A DNA stretch of 64,000 nucleotides from the NCBI RefSeq assembly GCF_014201195.1, contig NZ_JACHDS010000001.1, positions 3,906,001-3,970,000 of the forward strand, given 5' to 3'. The stretch comes from Nocardiopsis mwathae. GTDB taxonomy: Bacteria; Actinomycetota; Actinomycetes; Streptosporangiales; Streptosporangiaceae. The position numbers and the translations under genes were made by a program. The notes under the pieces were generated by a model. That model did not search any database, was not told where the DNA came from, and worked only from the letters and a program-made list of their open reading frames with translations. Below are positions 25,220-33,863 of the stretch, in pieces. Numbering within the stretch: the stretch's first letter is position 1; the number at the start of each line of letters is the position of its first letter.

Positions 25220-25657
25220 ATGGTCGCCGAACGTCCACGGGGCGCCTCCAGCGAGGCCGTGCGGAAGAGCATGCGGTCCAACAAGGGTCGTGACACGAAA
25301 CCTGAGCTCGCCGTCCGCAGAGCCGTACACGCCCGGGGACTGCGGTACCGCGTCTCTGCACGGCCTCTCCCCGACCTGCGGCGGACCGCCGATCTCGTCT
25401 TCATCCGGTCCAAGGTCGCCGTGTTCATCGACGGCTGTTTCTGGCATGGGTGCCCCGAGCACCACACCGGTTCCAAGACCAACGCCGCATTCTGGGCTGA
25501 CAAGGTACGACGGAACCGGGAGAGAGATCGCGAGACCGACACCCTACTGACGAAGGCGGGCTGGACGGTGATCCGTTCTTGGGAACACGAAGCCACCGAG
25601 GCCGTCGTCGAACGGATCATCCGGGTGGTGAAGGATCGCCGGGCAGTGGAGGGCTAG
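25220..25657 (+). CDS. vsr: Very short patch repair endonuclease (Vsr)
   Basis: A 145-aa Vsr nuclease that nicks at T:G mismatches left by deamination of 5-methylcytosine, limiting mutation at methylated sites. Family features are SNKGRDTKPELAVRRAVHARG, then LVFIRSKVAVFIDGCFWHGC with the catalytic Asp and zinc-site Cys/His, and FWADKVRRNRERD. It is divergent from the methyltransferase gene. A TATAGT hexamer at 25207-25212 ends 7 nt before the ATG and no ribosome site is visible, so translation is probably leaderless. A longer open frame reaches back to 25046, but the conserved part begins after this ATG. Confidence 0.92.
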   Translation: MVAERPRGASSEAVRKSMRSNKGRDTKPELAVRRAVHARGLRYRVSARPLPDLRRTADLVFIRSKVAVFIDGCFWHGCPEHHTGSKTNAAFWADKVRRNRERDRETDTLLTKAGWTVIRSWEHEATEAVVERIIRVVKDRRAVEG

Positions 25658-25852
25658 AGGCTCGTCGCCCCCGGTCTGAGGTCCGAGGCCACCCTGGCCG
25701 GCAGCCTGTGGACCGGTACCGCACACGCCGAGTCGGCCCGCTTCTGCCGGTTCCGGATCACCCCCGGCGTCGCCGCGGCGGTCGTGTTCGCGGTCCGCGA
25801 CGGCGCCCCCGAGGAATCGGTCACGGGGGCGGGAAAGTCCCGCGAATCGTAG
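25658..25852 (+). pseudogene. Possible 3' remnant of an interrupted gene
   Basis: Directly after the vsr stop the same frame stays open for 64 codons (RLVAPGLRSEATLAGSLW ... FAVRDGAPEESVTG) to TAG at 25850. It has no start codon or ribosome site of its own, and its GC and codon use are those of the host rather than of the restriction island. It could be the tail of a gene cut by island insertion. No family is recognised, and chance cannot be excluded. Confidence 0.3.
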
Positions 25853-25921
25853 GGTTCTCAACTACGCGTGCAGGAAACGATACTTGTCGTTACTGCCGCC
25901 GTGAGAATCACGAGGTCCCCC

Positions 25922-26797
25922 GTGAAGCACGTCTCGCTCCTGCGTCCGCGCATCCTCGCCTTCCTTCCCGACCACTTCTCCCGTCCCGCCGATCCCGACG
26001 TCGATCCCAGACCGCAGCGCACGACGCACCGGGCGCACCCCCGCCGGCTCGGCACGGCGGCGATCCTCGCCTCCGTCGCACTGCTGCTCGGTGGGGGGAC
26101 CGCCGTCGCCGCGCCCGCCCCCGCCGGGCCCGCCCCCGACGCCGCCGTCGACTGCTCCGCGGCGGGTGCGAAATGCATCGCCCTGACCTTCGACGACGGC
26201 CCGGCGCCCCGTACCCCCGAACTCCTCGACATCCTCGACCGGCACGGCGCCGAGTCGACGTTCTTCATGGTGGGTCGGCAGATCGAGCGGCGCCCGTCCA
26301 CCGTCCGCATGGTCCGCGACCGCGGCCACGAGGTCGGCAACCACAGCGCCAACCACCGCGTCCTCACCGAGCTGAGCGAGCGCGAGATCCGTGCGGAGAT
26401 ATCCGAGGTCAACGACCTCGTCCGGCGCGAGATCGGTCGCAGCCCCACGCTCATGCGCCCGCCCTACGGCGAGACCGACGCCACCGTCGCCAAGGTGATC
26501 CGGGACCTCGGGATGACCCAGGTCATCTGGAACGTCGACAGTGAGGACTGGAAGGGCCACGACTCCGCGACCATCACCCGCCGGACCCTTGCCGACGCCA
26601 AGCCGGGGGCCATCGTCCTGATGCACGACACGATCGACCCGACGATCGAGGCGGTGCCGACGATCCTGCGCGAGCTCAAGGCGCGCGGCTACACCATGGT
26701 CACGGTCTCGGATCTGCTCAGGAGCGGGCAGGCCGACCTCGACCGGTTCGAGGGCGGGCCGACCGCGCTTCCGGTGGAGTCCGCTTCGGCCCCGTGA
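25922..26797 (+). CDS. Secreted/membrane-anchored polysaccharide deacetylase (NodB domain)
   Basis: A 291-aa carbohydrate esterase family 4 protein. A hydrophobic N-terminal segment (about 45-60, LGTAAILASVALLLGGGTAVA) exports or anchors it. NodB motifs are complete: ALTFDDGPAP (motif 1), GHEVGNHSANH (metal-binding His pair), RPPYGE (motif 3), WNVDSEDWKG (motif 4) and IVLMHDT (motif 5). Likely substrates are peptidoglycan or other N-acetylated glycans. I prefer GTG 25922 with GAGG upstream; a GTG at 25868 would extend the N-terminus by 18 residues. Confidence 0.9.
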   Translation: MKHVSLLRPRILAFLPDHFSRPADPDVDPRPQRTTHRAHPRRLGTAAILASVALLLGGGTAVAAPAPAGPAPDAAVDCSAAGAKCIALTFDDGPAPRTPELLDILDRHGAESTFFMVGRQIERRPSTVRMVRDRGHEVGNHSANHRVLTELSEREIRAEISEVNDLVRREIGRSPTLMRPPYGETDATVAKVIRDLGMTQVIWNVDSEDWKGHDSATITRRTLADAKPGAIVLMHDTIDPTIEAVPTILRELKARGYTMVTVSDLLRSGQADLDRFEGGPTALPVESASAP

Positions 26798-27583
26798 CCC
26801 GCTGCGGGCGCCCCTACTCGGTCCGCGGCGGCTGCGACCCGCCGCCTGGCTCGGGTTTCGGCCCCGGCCTTCCGCGTACACGCTCCGCGGCCCTGGTGCC
26901 GTGGGTTTCCCCCGCAGGCCGCCAGGGCCGCGTGGAGCCGCGCGTCGGTTCCGGAGCCCGGCCCGGCGTCGTCGCCTTCCGCACGGGCCAGGACCTCCGG
27001 CGCCCGACCCTCCTGCGGGCGGAATCCGGTCTCCTGGAAGAGCCGCAGCGCCTCACGCGGCGCGGTCGGGGCGGTCGGGGCGGCGCCACCCACACCACGA
27101 ACGCGAGCCAACCCTTCACATCTTCACGAAGCCACCTCCACCCCCACCCCCGCCCGAAAGGAAAGGATTTCCTTCCCTTCGAACACCTCGCCCGCCCCTT
27201 CGTCAAACCCACCACCAATGCACCCACAAAGCGAGAGAAAACTCGTTCGGCCACCCCGGTAGCAGTATCGGCGAATCTGAGAGAATTCTCTGGAATTCAG
27301 TTCTCTAAGGTGCCACGTTAGAAGGGAAAGCCTAGTGAGGACGACCTCGTTCAGGTGATCGCGAGCCCGGCGCGAGGTGCGGGCCACCCGGCGCGCACAC
27401 CGGGTGGACACGTGCCGCAGACCCACGAAAGGCCAGGTGAGCAATGATCATGGAAGCCGGCGCCCCTCGCGAAAGAAGGGCACCGGGAAGGGAGAGGAGA
27501 AATCCTCGGGCATCTCACGGACGATGCCCGGCCTCTCCCTTCACCGAGGTATCGAACACCCGAGAAAGGGGAGTGTGGTGATC
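26798..27583. other. Long intergenic region with dyad near 27280
   Basis: About 790 bp without a convincing gene; the open frames on both strands are Arg/Pro-rich shadows. The palindrome AGAGAATTCTCT (27280-27291) is followed closely by GGAATTCAGTTCTCT, in an AT-richer stretch roughly 270 bp before the HATPase gene. This is a good candidate for an operator and promoter of that gene. The part 26900-27120 shows nothing recognisable. Confidence 0.4.
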
Positions 27584-28165
27584 ATGCGAGCGTTCGCGCG
27601 CACCTTCCCCGGCCGCGCGGAGAGTGCCGCCCAGGCCCGCCATTGGCTCAGAGAACTGCTGGATCACGAGACCTGCGGTGCCAAGGTGCCCACCGAAACC
27701 GCCGAGACCGCCTACCTTCTCCTCTCCGAACTCGCCACCAACGCGGCGCAGCACACGGCATCCGGGCGGCCCGGCGGGTACTTCTCCGTGTTCGCCCGGT
27801 TCACCACGAGCCGACTGCGCATCGAAGTCACCGACGAACCCGACCTCGGCGATCCCCCCGCCCCCGCCCCAGCACGCCCACGAGACGAAAGCGGGCGCGG
27901 CCTCGGCATCGTCGCCGCGCTCTCCACCCGGTGCGGCGACTATCGGCGCGCCCGCAGCCATACCGTGTTCTTCGAACTCGCGCACGGCTCACGCCGCCAC
28001 GGAAACGGAAACGGCAACTTCCCCCCGCCCCTCGCCCTGCCCCCGCTCCGCCACTGGTTCCAGCGGCAGGTCGCGTCCAGGAGTCGCCCCCGCGGCTCTC
28101 TGGCCCCCGCCCGAGGCCCCGGCGGAGGCGGGCGCCTCTTCGCCCCGTCCCCCGCCATCGCCTGA
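27584..28165 (+). CDS. HATPase domain protein (anti-sigma-kinase-like)
   Basis: A 193-aa GHKL ATPase-domain protein of the same class as the one on the integrated element (10673-11128). The N-box is LLLSELATNAAQHTASG, followed by IEVTDEPD and the Gly box GRGLGIVAALS. About 55 C-terminal residues beyond the domain are Gly/Asn/Pro-rich and low complexity. GGGGAG lies upstream; ATG 27584 or the in-frame GTG 27578 may be used. No regulator gene is adjacent, unlike the element copy. Confidence 0.78.
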   Translation: MRAFARTFPGRAESAAQARHWLRELLDHETCGAKVPTETAETAYLLLSELATNAAQHTASGRPGGYFSVFARFTTSRLRIEVTDEPDLGDPPAPAPARPRDESGRGLGIVAALSTRCGDYRRARSHTVFFELAHGSRRHGNGNGNFPPPLALPPLRHWFQRQVASRSRPRGSLAPARGPGGGGRLFAPSPAIA

Positions 28166-28414
28166 CACCCCCGCACCCGGTCGGCCGTACCGGCGCGGTC
28201 GACTCGGGTGCCTGAACCACGTGCACCGCCCATCCGTGATGAAGACATGCAGACGGTTCCGAGAGCGATCGTGCCCCGACCCTCACCGCGGCGTTGCCCG
28301 CCTCGTCCTCGCCTGCCCGTCCCGCACCGCCCCGTCCCCTCCCGCGCCCGGGGTGTGCACGACGACCCACCACCCTCTTCCACGGTCTGTGCGCGTCCGG
28401 GAATAATCGGCCGC

Positions 28415-29026
28415 GTGCGACTCGACCAGCCGATCATCCGGGGCCTGCGCGCCGGGCTCTTCGCAACCGTCTGCGTTGCGGTCTCGGCCGGTCTGCACGT
28501 GTCCGCGGGCGGGGCACCCGTCGACTGGCGAACTCTCGGGCCGGCAGTGCTGATCATCGGTGCGGTCGGCTACGCCCTCGCGGGCGGCCGGCGCGGCCTG
28601 GGTCAGATCATGGCCGCGGCCTTCACGGCCCAGTACGGGCTGCACCACCTCTTCGGTGCGGGAGCCGCCGCCCCGTCCGCCACCCCGGCGGCGGCCGACC
28701 CAGCGGGCGGAACCCTGCACCACACCATGGACGGCGGCCCTGGCCTGGCCATGCTGCTCGTCCACACCTTCGCCGCGTTGGTGACGGCATGGTGGCTGGA
28801 GCGCGGCGAGTCCGACCTCGCCGAACTGCTCCACCTCCTCGGCGCACACCTGCCCGTTCTGCTGGCCCTGCCACGCCCCTTCGCCACTCCTCCCCTCCCG
28901 AAGCTCCGCTACCGCCCCACGGCGCCACGCCCCGTCGAGCGGTTGCTCGGCCGGACCATCCGGCGCCGCGGACCACCCGGGCCCTCGCGCGTGTTCCACG
29001 GCGGGCGGGTCGCCCTGACGCCCTGA
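28415..29026 (+). CDS. Conserved-looking integral membrane protein
   Basis: A 203-aa membrane protein with about four hydrophobic helices (residues 12-32, 42-58, 62-80 and 108-127). Histidines cluster in the loops (YGLHHLFG, GTLHHTMDGG), and the C-terminal tail is basic. I do not recognise a family. The His pattern and the adjacent PepSY-TM gene suggest membrane metal or heme handling, which is only a guess. The GTG at 28415 is chosen because the hydrophobic protein starts there; no good ribosome site is visible. Confidence 0.6.
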   Translation: MRLDQPIIRGLRAGLFATVCVAVSAGLHVSAGGAPVDWRTLGPAVLIIGAVGYALAGGRRGLGQIMAAAFTAQYGLHHLFGAGAAAPSATPAAADPAGGTLHHTMDGGPGLAMLLVHTFAALVTAWWLERGESDLAELLHLLGAHLPVLLALPRPFATPPLPKLRYRPTAPRPVERLLGRTIRRRGPPGPSRVFHGGRVALTP

Positions 29027-29227
29027 GTCTGAGGGCCGCGCCCCGCCGTTCTCCTCCGCCGCCCCGACGCCGACCGCGGTGATCTCCAGCGCTCCGGCAT
29101 CGGCGGCACCGGCTCCCCACCCCTGCCCGGCCGACGTCGCTGACCCGGCCGGGCCCCGCGCGATGCCGCATGCCCGAGAACGGGCGTGCGCGGTGCCGCG
29201 TGCCCGAACACGTAAAGGACACCACCC

Positions 29228-30799
29228 ATGGCGACCCCCGCCGACACACCCCCGCGATCATCGGACGCCGCACCGTCGGCGACGGCACCGGCGAAACCGC
29301 ACCCGGCGCGATCCCGACCCCGACCGCACCACCAGCGCTACCGGACCGTCTGGCGGTGGCACTTCTACGCCGGCCTCTTCGTCGCGCCCGTGCTGCTCGT
29401 ACTCGCCGTCACCGGCGGCATCTACCTCTTCAAGGACCCCTACGAGGAGTGGCGCTACTCCGACCTGCGCACGCTGGACGCACCCGTCAGCGCACCGGTC
29501 CCGCTGTCCGAGCAGGTCGAGTCGGCCCAGGCGGCCCACCCCGACCTCCCGCTCGACTCGGTCATCCCGCCGGCCGAGGCCGACCGCTCGACCCGCGTCA
29601 TCCTCAAGGGCACGGACGCCGGCCACTTCGCCCCCGGGATGTCGGTGTACGTCGATCCCGCGAGCGCGCACGTGCTGGGCTCGGTCGATGACAGTGCGAC
29701 CCTGATGCGCGCGGTGCGGGACATCCACGGCTCGCTGATGGCCGGGGACATCGGCGACATGGTCGTGGAGACGGCGGCGTGCTGGGCCGTCATCCTCGTC
29801 GCCACCGGCACGTACCTGTGGTGGCGCAGCCCGGCGCGGCGGCGGTCGGCGGCCACGTCCGGCCGCAGCGGCGGAGCCGGCGAGAGCGGGAGCGGGAGCG
29901 GGAGCGGGACCGGCAGCGGCGACGCGCGGGCTCCCCGGAACGGGCGGCGCCTCTCACTGCGCCGACTGCACGCCCTCACCGGGATCACCGCGGGCGCCGT
30001 CATCGTCCTGCTCGTGCTGACCGGGCTCCCCTGGTCCGGGGTGTGGGGCGGCGGCCTCCGCGCGGTCCAGGAGTGGACCGGCTCCACCAGGCCCGACCCC
30101 GGCGACTTCGCCGACACCTCGGCCCCCGGCACCGCGCAGGACGGGCACGCGGGCCATGGCGCGTCCGCCACTCGGGACCCGCGGGAACACCACCCCGACG
30201 CCGACGTCCCCTGGGCCGCGCAGGACGAGAAGGTCCCCACGTCGGCCGGGGGCACCGCACCCGTCCCCATGGAGGCGGCGCTCGCAGCGGCGCACGACAC
30301 CGCCGACTGCCCCGCTTCGTCCTGCGACTACTCGGTCCTTCCGCCGCAGGACGCCGCCGGCGTCTACACGGTGACGGCCAAGCCCCGGCACGACCCGGCC
30401 GACGAGCGCACCGTGCGCGTCGACCAGTACACGGGCGAGGTCGTCGCGTCCTACGGCTGGGCGGAGTACGGGGTGATCGCCAAGGGGGTCTCGCAGGGCA
30501 TCGCCATCCATGAGGGGCGGCGCTTCGGCACGGCCAATCTGATCCTCATGCTCGCCGCCTGCGTGGCCATCGTCGGGCTGGTCGTGACGGGAACCTGGAT
30601 GTGGTGGCGGCGCCGCCCCCGCAACCGCATCGGCGCCCCGGCCCGCCCCACCGACCGGCGCACCGCCTACGGGGTCATCGCGATCATGGCCGTCCTCGGC
30701 CTGCTGTTCCCCCTGGCCGGAATCAGCATGCTCATCGTCCTCGCGATCGACGCCCTCATCCTGCGCCGCGTTCCGGCGCTGCGGACCATGTTCGGCTGA
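29228..30799 (+). CDS. PepSY-associated transmembrane helix protein
   Basis: A 523-aa membrane protein of the PepSY_TM family. The first helix (RTVWRWHFYAGLFVAPVLLV, about 40-62) with its His is typical. Another TM pair lies around 180-200, a Gly/Ser linker (GESGSGSGSGTGSG) at about 220, and further helices near 255-275, 440-460 and 480-510. PepSY-like extracellular domains lie between. Members accompany iron-uptake or siderophore-reduction systems and may act as reductases or protease inhibitors. AAAGGA precedes the ATG, and a 16-bp hairpin follows the stop. Confidence 0.85.
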   Translation: MATPADTPPRSSDAAPSATAPAKPHPARSRPRPHHQRYRTVWRWHFYAGLFVAPVLLVLAVTGGIYLFKDPYEEWRYSDLRTLDAPVSAPVPLSEQVESAQAAHPDLPLDSVIPPAEADRSTRVILKGTDAGHFAPGMSVYVDPASAHVLGSVDDSATLMRAVRDIHGSLMAGDIGDMVVETAACWAVILVATGTYLWWRSPARRRSAATSGRSGGAGESGSGSGSGTGSGDARAPRNGRRLSLRRLHALTGITAGAVIVLLVLTGLPWSGVWGGGLRAVQEWTGSTRPDPGDFADTSAPGTAQDGHAGHGASATRDPREHHPDADVPWAAQDEKVPTSAGGTAPVPMEAALAAAHDTADCPASSCDYSVLPPQDAAGVYTVTAKPRHDPADERTVRVDQYTGEVVASYGWAEYGVIAKGVSQGIAIHEGRRFGTANLILMLAACVAIVGLVVTGTWMWWRRRPRNRIGAPARPTDRRTAYGVIAIMAVLGLLFPLAGISMLIVLAIDALILRRVPALRTMFG

Positions 30800-30805
30800 G
30801 CCTCA

Positions 30806-30843
30806 GGCCCGAGGACCGGGGCCATGCCCCCGGTCCTCGGGCC
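30806..30843 (+). terminator. Strong hairpin after the PepSY gene
   Basis: Perfect 16-bp arms (30806-30821 and 30828-30843, starting GGCCCGAGGACCGG) with a 6-nt loop lie 6 nt after the stop codon. No T-run follows. Confidence 0.75.
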
Positions 30844-30982
30844 GCGTCCGCGCCATGGAATCCACCTGACCTTGGCACGGGTCGCCCCGGCCTTCCGGCC
30901 GGTGCGGAACCGCCCCCGGAGCCCTGGTGGTGTGGGAGTGGCCGAAGCGGCCCCCTACCCGTGCTCGCGCTCCTGCGCCAGG

Positions 30983-31516
30983 ATGAACGCCGTGAACGAT
31001 ATCGCGATCCGCCCTGCCCGGCCCGACGAGTCAGCGGCCGTCGCCGAGCTCCGCTGGCGTTGGGTACAGGAGACCTATGGAACCCCCGACACCACGCTGG
31101 AGGAGTTCGTCCCCCGGTTCGTGGCGTGGGCCAGGGAGAACGAGTCCTCACACCGGTGCATGGTGGTGGCCCGCGGCGACACGGTCATCGGCATGGCCTG
31201 GCTGGCGACCACACAGCGCGTGCCGCATCCGCGCTCCTTCGAGCGGATGTCGGGCGACGTGCAGTGCGTGTATGTGGCGCCGGGCGAGCGCGACCGCGGC
31301 CTGGGCGGCGAACTGATCGAGGCGGTCCTGTCGTGGGCGCGTGACCTGGGCCTTGAGCGGGTGACGGTGCACTCCAGCGACCGGGCGGTCCCGGCGTACT
31401 CCCGCCACGGGTTCGAAGCCTCGCCGCGCCTGCTCCAGTTCGAGGTGGGGGGCGGGAGAAGAGGTGCGATGCCGGTGGACGAGGTGGAGGACGAACTCGC
31501 TCGCCGTGCCCGATGA
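30983..31516 (+). CDS. GNAT-family N-acetyltransferase
   Basis: A 177-aa GNAT protein. The acetyl-CoA binding core is VQCVYVAPGERDRGLGGELI (R/Q-x-x-G-x-G/A motif), followed by LERVTVHSSDRAVPAYSRHGF, the usual motif B. The acceptor cannot be deduced. The start is either ATG 30983 or GTG 30992, the latter with AGGA 8 nt upstream. It is followed, after 247 bp, by a protein kinase gene in the same direction. Confidence 0.87.
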   Translation: MNAVNDIAIRPARPDESAAVAELRWRWVQETYGTPDTTLEEFVPRFVAWARENESSHRCMVVARGDTVIGMAWLATTQRVPHPRSFERMSGDVQCVYVAPGERDRGLGGELIEAVLSWARDLGLERVTVHSSDRAVPAYSRHGFEASPRLLQFEVGGGRRGAMPVDEVEDELARRAR

Positions 31517-31763
31517 AGCAGGAACCCATCGAGGCCCGGACGTGCGGTCGGCAGGGTTCTCCCGCCTTCAGGCGGGGAAGACGTCAACCACCTGGACATC
31601 CCCCATGCCCTGGATGGTGCTCCGTGATCACGCTCCATCGGCGCGCTGTCGTACGCGCGCGTCCGGCCTCGTCGCGATGCCGGCGCTGTGCGTGCCGTTC
31701 GGCCTCGTCATCGCGTTCTGCATCGCGTTCTGCGCGCCCTGCTCGTTGTACGCGGGAGGAGCG

Positions 31764-32807
31764 GTGAAAGCGCGGGGGGCGCGGCGGCTCGGGCGGCTGC
31801 TGCCCGACGACCCGTCCGAGGTCGGGGGCTACCGCCTCGTCGGGCGGGTCGGCTCCGGCGGGATGGGAACCGTCTACGCGGGCACGGCCGCGGGCGTCCG
31901 CGGGTACCTCGCCGTCAAGGTGGTCCACCCGCGGCACGCCGCCGACCCCCGCTTCCGGGAGCAGTTCGCCCACGAGGCCCGGCTGCTGGCGCGAGTGAAC
32001 AGCCCGTGCGTGGCCAGGTTCATCAGCGCCGATGTGGAGGCCGACCACCCCTGGTTGGCCACCGAGTACGTGCCGGGGCCGACCGTGCGCCACCACGTCG
32101 AACGCTACGGCCCGCTGCGCCCGGGGATGGTGCGGGCGCTGGCCGTCGGCGTCGCCGACGCGCTGCGCGCGATCCACGCGGCGGGCATCGTGCACCGCGA
32201 CCTCAAGCCGAGCAACGTCGTCATGGCGCCGTCGGGGCCGAAGGTGCTCGACTTCGGTATCGCCCGCCCGTCGACCGCGGCGGACGCGACGCGGTGGGTG
32301 CGCATCCGCCGCATGCGGCGGGCGTTGCGCGCGCTGCGGCTGCCCTCGCCCGCGACCCTGCCCGGCCCGGAGGCGGGGAGCGGCGTGCCGCGCGACCGGG
32401 TCGGCACGCCCGGGTGGATCAGCCCGGAGCAGTACCGGCGCCGACAGGTGACCGACCGGTCCGACGTGTTCCTGTGGGGCGCCCTGGTCGCCTTCGCGGC
32501 GGCCGCCCACGACCCGTTCGGGCACGGGCACCCGCGCGAGCTGGCCCGGCGGGTCCTGCACGAGGACCCGGACCTGGACCGGCTCCCACCCGGACTCGAC
32601 GAACTCGTCCCGCGCGCGATGGCCAAGGACCCCGGCGACCGGCCGGACGCGGCGGAGCTTCTGCGCCTGCTCCTCGCGTCGGAGGGCGCCGCGAACGGCC
32701 GCAGCGACGTGACACCGACGGTGCGGCGCGTCCTGCGCGAGCAGTGGACCGACGTGGCCGTGCGGTTCCCGCAGCCGCCCCGCGAGCGCTGGTGGCCGCT
32801 GCGCTGA
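31764..32807 (+). CDS. Soluble Hanks-type Ser/Thr protein kinase
   Basis: A 347-aa kinase starting at GTG 31764 (GGGAGGA just upstream). Kinase motifs are complete: glycine loop GSGGMGTVY (30-38), Lys52 in VKVV, HRDLKPSN (144-151), DFG (163-165), and GTPGWISPEQ (214-223). No transmembrane helix or sensor domain follows; the chain ends shortly after the C-lobe. The segment between DFG and GTP is about 48 residues, some 25-30 longer than usual, and Arg-rich (RWVRIRRMRRALRALR). The frame is open upstream and encodes a Cys-rich hydrophobic stretch, but no ribosome site supports a longer form. Confidence 0.88.
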   Translation: MKARGARRLGRLLPDDPSEVGGYRLVGRVGSGGMGTVYAGTAAGVRGYLAVKVVHPRHAADPRFREQFAHEARLLARVNSPCVARFISADVEADHPWLATEYVPGPTVRHHVERYGPLRPGMVRALAVGVADALRAIHAAGIVHRDLKPSNVVMAPSGPKVLDFGIARPSTAADATRWVRIRRMRRALRALRLPSPATLPGPEAGSGVPRDRVGTPGWISPEQYRRRQVTDRSDVFLWGALVAFAAAAHDPFGHGHPRELARRVLHEDPDLDRLPPGLDELVPRAMAKDPGDRPDAAELLRLLLASEGAANGRSDVTPTVRRVLREQWTDVAVRFPQPPRERWWPLR

Positions 32808-32815
32808 ACATCCAC

Positions 32816-32859
32816 CCGCCCGGGAGAAAAGGGAGGACGGCACCCCATCTCCCGGGCGG
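32816..32859. terminator. Bidirectional hairpin between convergent kinase and SDR genes
   Basis: Perfect 12-bp arms CCGCCCGGGAGA (32816-32827) and its complement (32848-32859) with a 20-nt loop lie midway between two convergent stops. It could terminate both transcripts. Confidence 0.6.
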
Positions 32860-32916
32860 CGTCACCGCGGCCCCGGGGCGGAACCCCCACGTGCCGCACC
32901 GAGGCCGAGCCGACGG

Positions 32917-33675
32917 TCAGCGGGTGGTGTAGCCGCCGTTGGCGAGGATGGTCTGGCCGGTGATCCACCAGCCGTCGGTGGCCAGGAACCGCACCAGCGG
33001 GACGATGTCCTCGATCTTCGTGAGCTGGTTTCCCAGGGCCTGGGACTTGTGGAACTCGACCCGCTCGGGGGTCTCCTGCCCGTAGAAGAACGGGGTGTCC
33101 ATCGGCCCGGGGGCGACGTTGTTGACGGAGATGCCCCGGTCGGCGAACTCCTTGGCGGCGGCGCGGGCGTAGTGCTCGACCGGCGCCTTGCCCCCGGCGT
33201 AGGTGGAGTACCCGTCGGTGAACGCGGCCAGCAGCGACGTGAGGATCGTGATGACCTTGCCGTTGTCGTTCAGGTGCCGGCCGGCCTCCCGGATGAAGAA
33301 GTACGCGGCCTTGGCGTTGATGTCGGCCATCCGGTCGTACTCGTCCTCGGTGGTCTCGACGATGGGCTTGCGCAGCACCATGCCGGCGGTGTTGACGGCG
33401 ACGTCGATGCCGCCGAACCGGTCCTTGGCGGTGGCGAAGAGGCGCTCGACCTCCTCGACCCGGGTCAGGTCGCCCTGGACCGCGACGGCCTTGGCCCCCG
33501 CGGCCTGGACCGCCTCGACCGTCGCCTCGGCATCGGGCTCCGTGGCGTCGGAGTGGTAGTGGACGATGACGTCGGCACCGTCGCGCGCCACAGTGCGGCT
33601 GACCAGCCCGCCGAGGTTCTTGGCTCCGCCGGCGACCAGTACCGTCTTGCCCGACAGGGAGTGGTTCGTGCTCAT
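32917..33675 (-). CDS. Short-chain dehydrogenase/reductase (SDR)
   Basis: A 252-aa classical SDR using NAD(P)H. The cofactor motif is VLVAGGAKNLGGLV (a variant of TGxxxGxG), with VNTAG (NNAG-like) and the catalytic Tyr-x3-Lys in STYAGGKAPVEHYAR. The substrate is unknown. ATG 33675 has AAGGAG 5 nt upstream; an open frame further upstream is ignored. The gene is divergent from an AraC regulator, which probably controls it from the roughly 190-bp shared region. Confidence 0.9.
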   Translation of the reverse strand: MSTNHSLSGKTVLVAGGAKNLGGLVSRTVARDGADVIVHYHSDATEPDAEATVEAVQAAGAKAVAVQGDLTRVEEVERLFATAKDRFGGIDVAVNTAGMVLRKPIVETTEDEYDRMADINAKAAYFFIREAGRHLNDNGKVITILTSLLAAFTDGYSTYAGGKAPVEHYARAAAKEFADRGISVNNVAPGPMDTPFFYGQETPERVEFHKSQALGNQLTKIEDIVPLVRFLATDGWWITGQTILANGGYTTR

Positions 33676-33863
33676 GCTGGCTCCTTCGCACCTCGTGCTC
33701 GGCTTGCCCGAACATCGTGCGATCGTGCCGCCCGCGGGGTCTTGAACGTTCGGCCGGTCGTGGAACGATCCCGCCCCGGGTGTGCCCGCGGGGTCGGGCA
33801 GCGCGTCGGGTGCCCGCCGGTGTGTGCGGAACCCCCAGGCCGCGTTGGACGCAATGGGTAACA

